This document shows, one piece after another, positions 58,919 through 64,000 of a stretch of 64,000 nt of DNA; positions within the stretch are counted from its first letter, which is position 1, and every line of letters begins with the position of its first letter. The stretch covers positions 155,159 through 219,158 of the forward strand of contig JAFEFN010000017.1 in the NCBI GenBank assembly GCA_018240525.1, written 5' to 3'. This DNA is from Pseudomonadota bacterium. GTDB lineage: Bacteria > Pseudomonadota > Gammaproteobacteria > Steroidobacterales > Steroidobacteraceae. Made by a program: the position numbers and the translations under genes. Under the pieces are notes generated by a model. The model had not been told where the DNA came from, made no database searches, and saw only the letters and a program-made list of their open reading frames with translations.

Positions 58919-60418
58919 ATGAGACGACCCGCCACCGACTTCAACATCAGCCGCGCGGCCTCGGCCGCGGCGGCGGCCCTGATCTGCAGTCTTGCCTGGG
59001 CGCAGACGGCGCCGCCTGCGGCCCCCAAGAGCACGTCCACTCCGCCGGCGGCGGCCAAGCCGGCCGATGCCAAGGCGGCGGATGCCAAGCCGGCGGACGC
59101 CAAGGTCCCCGCGGATCAGCTGGATGCCCTGGTCGCGCCGGTGGCGCTGTATCCCGACCCGCTACTGGCACAAGTGCTGGCGGCCTCGACCTACCCGCTC
59201 GAGATCATCCAGCTGCAGCAGTGGCTGAAGAAGAACACGAATCTCAAGGACAAGGCACTGGCCGATGCGGTGAAGAAGCAGCCCTGGGACCCGAGCATCC
59301 AGTCGATGGCGGCGATGCCAGAGCTCGTGGACCGGCTCGCCAATGACATCCAGTGGACGACCGATCTGGGCAACGCCTTCCTTGCCCAGCAGAAGGACGT
59401 GATGGATGCCGTTCAGCGCATGCGCAAGAAGGCGCAGGACAAAGGCACGCTCACTTCCAACGAGCAGCAGAAGGTTTCCACGGAGACCGTCGAGAGTGGC
59501 CAGCAGGTCATCATCATCCAGCAGTCCAATCCCGAGGTCGTGTACGTACCCTCTTACAGCCCGGTCGTGGTCTACGGGCCGCCGGTCTACCCGTACCCGC
59601 CGATCTACTATCCGTACTACCCGCCCGGTTCCGCGTTCATCTCGTTCAGCTTCGGCTTCATGATGGGCGCGTGGATGAGCGGTGGCTGGGGCTATGGCTG
59701 CGGCTGGGGTGGCAACAACGTCTACATCAACCACAACAACAACTTCGTCGGGCGGCCCGGCGGTGGTGCGGGCGGTGTTGGGGGCGTGGGTGGAGTCGGC
59801 GGCGTCGGCGGAGTCGGGGGCGCAGGGGGCGTCGGCGGGGTCGGCGGTGTGGGTGGAGTCGGCGGCGCCGGTGGCGTCGGCGGTCCCGGCAAGCCGGGCG
59901 GCGTGGGCGGTGCTGGCGGAGTCGGTGGTGCAGGCGGAGTCGGCGGCCCGGGCGGCGGACAGTCCAACTGGCAGCACCGGCCCGAGCATCGCGGCGGAGC
60001 ACCCTATGCCGATCGCGGCACGGCGGATCGGTTCGGCGGCACCGCACGCGGTGATTCCGCTGCCAACCGGCAGGCGGGCGCGCGGGATCAGATTTCACGG
60101 CAGGGCGGCAATGCTCCCAGCGCCATGGATCGCTCGGCAGGCGGTGCCGGCAACCGGGGCGACATGTCCGGCGGCCTGGGCGACCGCGGCAGCTCTTACG
60201 GCGGTAACCGCGGCAACAGCTCCTACGGCGGTGGCGCCGACCGTGCCGGCAGCCGCGATGTTTCGCGCGGGAGCAGCTCCAGCAACCGTAGTGCATTCGG
60301 CGGTGGCGGCAGCAGCTACAACGGCTCGCGTGCCGGCGCTTCGAGCAGTCGCGGTGCCTCGAGTTTTGGTGGGCGCGGCGGGGGCGGACGGTCGGGCGGA
60401 GGAGGACGGCGCCGATGA
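58919..60418 (+). CDS. Exported DUF3300 protein with Gly-Val repeat and RGG-like tail
   Basis: 499 aa. Signal peptide residues 1-28; Lys/Ala/Pro-rich spacer with PADAK repeats; DUF3300 domain about residues 62-230 (ALYPDPLLAQVLAASTYPLEI, AMPELVDRLANDI, VVYVPSYSPVVVYG); a Tyr/Pro then Gly/Trp-rich stretch; a Gly-Gly-Val/Ala repeat at about 282-347; and a Ser/Gly/Arg-rich tail. The low-complexity half suggests a disordered or wall-associated segment. Function unknown. The stop overlaps the DUF2950 start by 4 bases, and these two families are often paired. Confidence 0.85.
   Translation: MRRPATDFNISRAASAAAAALICSLAWAQTAPPAAPKSTSTPPAAAKPADAKAADAKPADAKVPADQLDALVAPVALYPDPLLAQVLAASTYPLEIIQLQQWLKKNTNLKDKALADAVKKQPWDPSIQSMAAMPELVDRLANDIQWTTDLGNAFLAQQKDVMDAVQRMRKKAQDKGTLTSNEQQKVSTETVESGQQVIIIQQSNPEVVYVPSYSPVVVYGPPVYPYPPIYYPYYPPGSAFISFSFGFMMGAWMSGGWGYGCGWGGNNVYINHNNNFVGRPGGGAGGVGGVGGVGGVGGVGGAGGVGGVGGVGGVGGAGGVGGPGKPGGVGGAGGVGGAGGVGGPGGGQSNWQHRPEHRGGAPYADRGTADRFGGTARGDSAANRQAGARDQISRQGGNAPSAMDRSAGGAGNRGDMSGGLGDRGSSYGGNRGNSSYGGGADRAGSRDVSRGSSSSNRSAFGGGGSSYNGSRAGASSSRGASSFGGRGGGGRSGGGGRRR
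59764..59958 (+). repeat. Nine-base coding minisatellite (Gly-Gly-Val/Ala)
   Basis: About 195 bp of imperfect tandem 9-mers of the type GGCGGCGTC inside the DUF3300 gene. Third positions vary, so the repeat is kept at protein level, but slippage could change length in frame. Confidence 0.8.
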
Positions 60419-61416
60419 GTAACAACTACAACCGTATCGGCGTGCGCGCCGGATCCGTCGGTGCCTGGCCAAGGGTTTGCGGGCTGGTTGTGGGCGTAGT
60501 GGCCTGCTGTGCGACGTTCGCGGCGGAGCCTGCCGCAACCCCAGCGGCAGCCACGGCTCCTGCGGCGGCGGCAGCGCCCGCCAGCGTCGAGACCTTCGGC
60601 AGCGCGGATCAGGCCGCCGCGGCGATCATCGCGGCGGCCAGGTCATGGGACACCGGCAAGCTGACGGAAATGCTCGGGCCGGACGGTGACGACATCATCT
60701 TCAGTGGTGACTACGAGGCGGACCGGCAGCGTGGTACGGACTTCGCGTCGCAGGCGGACAAGAAGACCCGTGTCGCGGTGGATCCGAAGACGGGGGCGCG
60801 CGCAGTCATCTTTGTCGGTGAAAACGACTGGCCGTTCCCGGTGCCGGTCGTCAAGCGCAACGGTAAGTGGCTGTTCGATGCCACGGCCGGCAAGCGCGAG
60901 CTCATGTACCGGCGCATTGGCGAGAACGAGCTTGATGCGATCGACATCTGCCGGGGCTACGTCGAGGCGCAGTACGACTACGCGGAGCGCCCGCGGGAAG
61001 GCTACGAGGTCGCGCAGTACGCGCAGCGGATCATCAGTACGCCCGGCAAGCAGGACGGCCTGGCGTGGCAGAACGCCGATGGCACCTGGGGTGGCCCCAT
61101 CGGGGAGAACATCGCCAAGGCCATCAAGGACGGCCTGATGCCGTACCACGGCTACTTCTTCAAGATCCTCAAGGGACAGGGAGCATCCGCGCGCCTCGGG
61201 GAGATGGACTACGTCATCAACGGGGTGATGATCGGCGGCTTTGCGCTGGTGGCGGCCCCGGCCGAGTACGGCGTCACGGGCTTCAAGACCTTCATGGTGA
61301 GCTACAACGGCGTGGTGTACCAGAAGGACTTCGGTACCAAGACCGCCGAGCAATATCAGAAGATGCAACGTTACGATCCGGACAAGTCCTGGCAGGCGGT
61401 GCCCGACGACGAGTAA
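60415..61416 (+). CDS. Exported DUF2950 protein
   Basis: 333 aa. A signal peptide spans about residues 20-36 (ending TFAA), followed by an Ala-rich spacer. The DUF2950 domain starts ETFGSADQAAAAIIAAARSWD and contains MLGPDGDDIIFSGD, WLFDATAGKRELMYRRIGENEL and GYFFKILKGQG. No catalytic motif is known. ATGA overlap with the DUF3300 gene implies joint translation; together they probably form an envelope module of unknown role. Confidence 0.87.
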   Translation: MSNNYNRIGVRAGSVGAWPRVCGLVVGVVACCATFAAEPAATPAAATAPAAAAAPASVETFGSADQAAAAIIAAARSWDTGKLTEMLGPDGDDIIFSGDYEADRQRGTDFASQADKKTRVAVDPKTGARAVIFVGENDWPFPVPVVKRNGKWLFDATAGKRELMYRRIGENELDAIDICRGYVEAQYDYAERPREGYEVAQYAQRIISTPGKQDGLAWQNADGTWGGPIGENIAKAIKDGLMPYHGYFFKILKGQGASARLGEMDYVINGVMIGGFALVAAPAEYGVTGFKTFMVSYNGVVYQKDFGTKTAEQYQKMQRYDPDKSWQAVPDDE

Positions 61417-61455
61417 GCGTCTGGCCGACTGCGACAGCCCGGAGGGTCTTGCGCT

Positions 61456-63105
61456 ATGACGGCGATCGTAGAGTTCCTGCGCGCGCAGCCGGTGGTGCTG
61501 CTGTTCCTCATCCTGGGCCTCGGCTACCTCATCGGCCGCATCCGCATGGTCGGCATCGAGCTCGGCCCGGTCGCAGGCACGCTGCTGGTCGCGGTCTTCT
61601 TTGGTCATTACGGCGTGCGCATCAGCGCCGGTGCGCAGGCCGTCGGTTTTGCGCTGTTCATGTTCTCGGTGGGCTACCAGGCGGGCCCGCGCTTCATGGA
61701 AGTCATGCGTGCCCAGGGACTGCGCTACTTCTTGCTGGCACTGTTCGTGGTGGTCCTCGGCTACGTCCTTTCCGCCCTCGCCGGTCATTTCCTCGGGCTC
61801 GGCCCCGGCACCACCGCAGGACTGCTGGCCGGTTCGCTCACTTCCGGCGCGGCACTCGCGGCCGCGCAGGAGGCGGTGCGCTCGGGGCTGGTGCACCTGC
61901 CGGGCGGCTGGAGCGCCGATCAGGTCATTGCCGCGGCAGCCACCAGCTACGCCATCACCTACGTGGTCAGCATTGTGGGCACCATCGTAGTCACTGGCCT
62001 GCTGCCGAAGCTGCTGCGGCTCGACTTGGCCTCGGCGGCACGGGCACTCGAGGGCGACCGCAAGGACGAAGAGCCCGAGCCGCTGCAGGCCCGGGCCTAC
62101 CGCGTGGAAAATCCTGAATTCTGCCGGGTGAGCGTCGGCCAGTTGGCGCAGCGCTACTGGGACGGGCTCGCCGTCGTGCGCGTGCGCCGCGGGCTGGAGT
62201 GGCTGAAGGCCGCGCCCGAGCAGCATCTGCAGCCCGGCGACGAGCTGTACGCCTATGGCTATGCGAACTTCTTTCGCAGCGGCATCGACGGGGCGGGCCC
62301 TGAGATCCGCATCCTCGCCGACCTGGAACTGTCTGCGTCGCAGCGCCACGTGGTGATCGCCCGCCAGGGCGCGGTTGGCCATAGCTTGGGCGCGCTTGAT
62401 CTCGCTCGCCGCTACGGCGTGGTGGTGCTTGGCGTGCGCCGCGACGGCTATGCCCTGCCGGTCACGCCGGCGCTGGTCCTGCAGCTGCGCGACGTGCTCA
62501 CGGTGATCGGTCCGGTGTGGGGCATCAAGGCACTCCCGCAGATGCTCGGTCCCGTCGAGCGCGATGCGGTCGAGACGGACATGACCAGCTTCGTTTTCGG
62601 CATTGCACTCGGCGCAGCCCTCGGGCTGCTGGCGATCACAGTGCGCGGGATCCCGATCACTCTCGGGCTTGCCGGCGGACTGCTCGCCGTCGGCATCCTG
62701 GTCGGCTGGTTCAACGGCGTGCGCCCCACCGTCGGCCGCTTCCCGGAAGCGGCGCGCTGGATCCTGATGGAATTCGGCATGGCCGTCTTCGTCGCCGGCG
62801 TCGGCCTGTCGGCCGGCAGCAGCGTGCTGGTGGCGCTGCGCGAGACGGGGCTGACGCTGGTGTTGGCATCCGCGGGAATGGTGGTCGCGTGCCTCCTGGC
62901 GGGCTACGTCTTTGGGCGCAAGGTGCTGAAGCTCGACCCGCTCACCCTGCTGGGCGCGCTGATTGGGGCGATGACCTGCACCCCGGCGCTGCGGCCGATC
63001 GTGCGCGAATCGCAGAGTGCGGTGCCGGCCTTGGGTTACACCGGAACGTATGCCCTGGCGAGCATCCTCATGACCCTCGCCGGCACCCTGAGTGCGAAGC
63101 TCTAG
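61456..63105 (+). CDS. AspT/YidE-family exchanger (aspartate:alanine antiporter type)
   Basis: 549 aa. Two blocks of about five membrane helices flank a cytoplasmic region with TrkA-C-like domains (about residues 210-370), the AAEx architecture. Repeated AspT_6TM motifs include FALFMFSVGYQAGPRF with GLLAGSLTSGAALAAA in the first half, and GMAVFVAGVGLSAG with GALIGAMTCTPAL in the second. AspT swaps aspartate for alanine; relatives carry other amino or dicarboxylic acids. It closes the exported-protein cluster before the rRNA operon, after the DUF2950 gene (39-bp gap). Confidence 0.87.
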   Translation: MTAIVEFLRAQPVVLLFLILGLGYLIGRIRMVGIELGPVAGTLLVAVFFGHYGVRISAGAQAVGFALFMFSVGYQAGPRFMEVMRAQGLRYFLLALFVVVLGYVLSALAGHFLGLGPGTTAGLLAGSLTSGAALAAAQEAVRSGLVHLPGGWSADQVIAAAATSYAITYVVSIVGTIVVTGLLPKLLRLDLASAARALEGDRKDEEPEPLQARAYRVENPEFCRVSVGQLAQRYWDGLAVVRVRRGLEWLKAAPEQHLQPGDELYAYGYANFFRSGIDGAGPEIRILADLELSASQRHVVIARQGAVGHSLGALDLARRYGVVVLGVRRDGYALPVTPALVLQLRDVLTVIGPVWGIKALPQMLGPVERDAVETDMTSFVFGIALGAALGLLAITVRGIPITLGLAGGLLAVGILVGWFNGVRPTVGRFPEAARWILMEFGMAVFVAGVGLSAGSSVLVALRETGLTLVLASAGMVVACLLAGYVFGRKVLKLDPLTLLGALIGAMTCTPALRPIVRESQSAVPALGYTGTYALASILMTLAGTLSAKL

Positions 63106-63328
63106 GATCCCGCGACCTGACCGGCCATCCCTCGGGTCCTCCTTATTCTTACAGGGCTCGAACGCTTCAAGTCAGGCTCAAGGTCAAGCTGCCTCCGCCG
63201 AGGGCTTGACAAGTCCCGGCGGGCCCCCAGATAGGGCTTCAGTACCCCCTGGACCGGCAAAGAACCAAGGGCACTGGCCGCCCGCCAGAGGCTCCGCGGG
63301 AGCGTCAGGCGGCGAAGATGACAATCCA
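63106..63328. other. Intergenic region upstream of the rRNA promoters
   Basis: No gene is supported. A lone TTGACA at 63206-63211 has only poor -10 sequences downstream (AGATAG/GATAGG, 17-18 bp away). No clear terminator for the AspT-type gene and no tRNA were found. UP-element or Fis sites may exist but are not recognisable. Confidence 0.45.
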
Positions 63329-63356
63329 TTGACAAGGTTCTGAGGGGGGCTATACT
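63329..63356 (+). promoter_or_regulatory. rRNA operon promoter P1
   Basis: Consensus TTGACA (63329-63334), 16-bp spacer, TATACT (63351-63356), then a GC-rich discriminator (GCGCGCCCC), the layout expected of a growth-rate and ppGpp-controlled rRNA promoter. Confidence 0.9.
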
Positions 63357-63422
63357 GCGCGCCCCTTGCAGCCCAGGCCGCAGTTGCGGCACGGGAAGTA
63401 AGGGTGTGGGCCAGTCAATCAG

Positions 63423-63450
63423 TTGACGGAATGTAGCAACTGGCTATACT
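63423..63450 (+). promoter_or_regulatory. rRNA operon promoter P2
   Basis: TTGACG (63423-63428), 16-bp spacer, TATACT (63445-63450), again followed by a GC-rich stretch. It lies 94 bp after P1, a tandem arrangement like that of E. coli rrn operons. Confidence 0.85.
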
Positions 63451-63489
63451 TCGCGGCCCGATTTTCCCGAAGCCTTCAGCGCTCTCGGG

Positions 63490-63524
63490 TGCTCTTTAAA
63501 AGTTTGGCAGGTAATTTGTGTGGG
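63490..63524 (+). promoter_or_regulatory. rRNA antitermination signals boxA and boxC
   Basis: TGCTCTTTAAAA (63490-63501) matches boxA, the NusB/S10 binding site, and TGTGTGGG (63517-63524) matches boxC of the E. coli rrn leader. A short hairpin-forming stretch before boxA may be boxB. They lie between P2 and 16S rRNA as expected. Confidence 0.85.
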
Positions 63525-63642
63525 GACTCGCGTCATTGGCCTTAAGTGCAATTGACCGAGTGACCAAGTTTGAAGTCCAGACGTTAAAAATCTGGGGCCA
63601 AAATTTGATTACTCTTTTTGTTTGTTGATTTTCAAAATCTTC

Positions 63643-64000
<358 letters not shown>

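Noticed and set aside
59764..59958. CRISPR or non-coding satellite
   Set aside because: Nine-base imperfect repeats in frame within a gene, encoding Gly-Gly-Val/Ala; no spacers.
63206..63235. Third rRNA promoter
   Set aside because: Perfect TTGACA but only poor -10 candidates (AGATAG/GATAGG).
63106..63328. tRNA gene before the rRNA operon
   Set aside because: No acceptor-stem pairing or proper T-arm sequence could be found.

Overview
The window is a compact, strongly GC-rich chromosomal segment of a proteobacterium, most likely a gammaproteobacterium. Evidence: gene orders known from Pseudomonas-type genomes (gshB-tonB-yqgE-ruvX-pyrB beside pilGHIJ-chpA; yggT-proC-yggS beside pilT-pilU; erpA ... 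M23 peptidase-tyrS), and a 16S rRNA 5' end of proteobacterial type at the right edge. A Steroidobacteraceae/Nevskiales-like lineage is my guess, not shown by the sequence alone. No insertion sequences, prophage genes, CRISPR arrays or tRNAs were seen.

Layout. 1-4 kb: cell-wall enzymes (MltD-type lytic transglycosylase cut by the window edge, L,D-transpeptidase) and the nucleotide nucleosidase PpnN. 4-9.3 kb: an orphan ParA, two small unknown proteins, htpG behind a sigma-32-like promoter with a hydrolase 2 bases downstream, an unknown membrane protein and an HU-type protein. 9.6-15.2 kb: yggT-proC-yggS facing away from three tandem twitching-motility ATPases (pilT, pilU and a second pilU-like gene). 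15.2-20.6 kb: leftward gshB-tonB-yqgE-ruvX-pyrB-pyrK-like cluster. 21-30.5 kb: the chemosensory Pil-Chp operon pilG-pilH-pilI-pilJ-chpA-chpC, without pilK or chpB. 30.5-38.6 kb: housekeeping genes (rsmE, bioA, ampD, pduO, an IMPase, pdxH, tyrA), an unrecognised membrane-anchored metzincin-like protease and a diguanylate cyclase. 38.7-49.7 kb: rppH, a DUF6776-type protein, bactofilin, erpA, ppx, a PlpD-type patatin autotransporter, ppk, an M23 peptidase and tyrS.

49.7-63.1 kb is the most interesting part. In Pseudomonas aeruginosa tyrS lies directly beside an rRNA operon. Here tyrS and the rrn operon are separated by about 13.4 kb carrying a seven-helix sensor kinase with two response regulators, then mostly exported proteins: a DUF481 barrel, a DcaP-like porin, a signal-peptide glutaminase, a second porin, a signal-peptide amidohydrolase, a DUF3300/DUF2950 pair and an AspT-type exchanger. 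I read it as a regulated envelope system for taking up and processing glutamine, dicarboxylates or amino acids. A 19-bp palindrome upstream of the kinase and a matching half-site upstream of the DcaP porin are candidate operator sites.

The window ends inside an rRNA operon with two near-consensus tandem promoters, boxA/boxC antitermination signals and the first ~358 nt of 16S rRNA.
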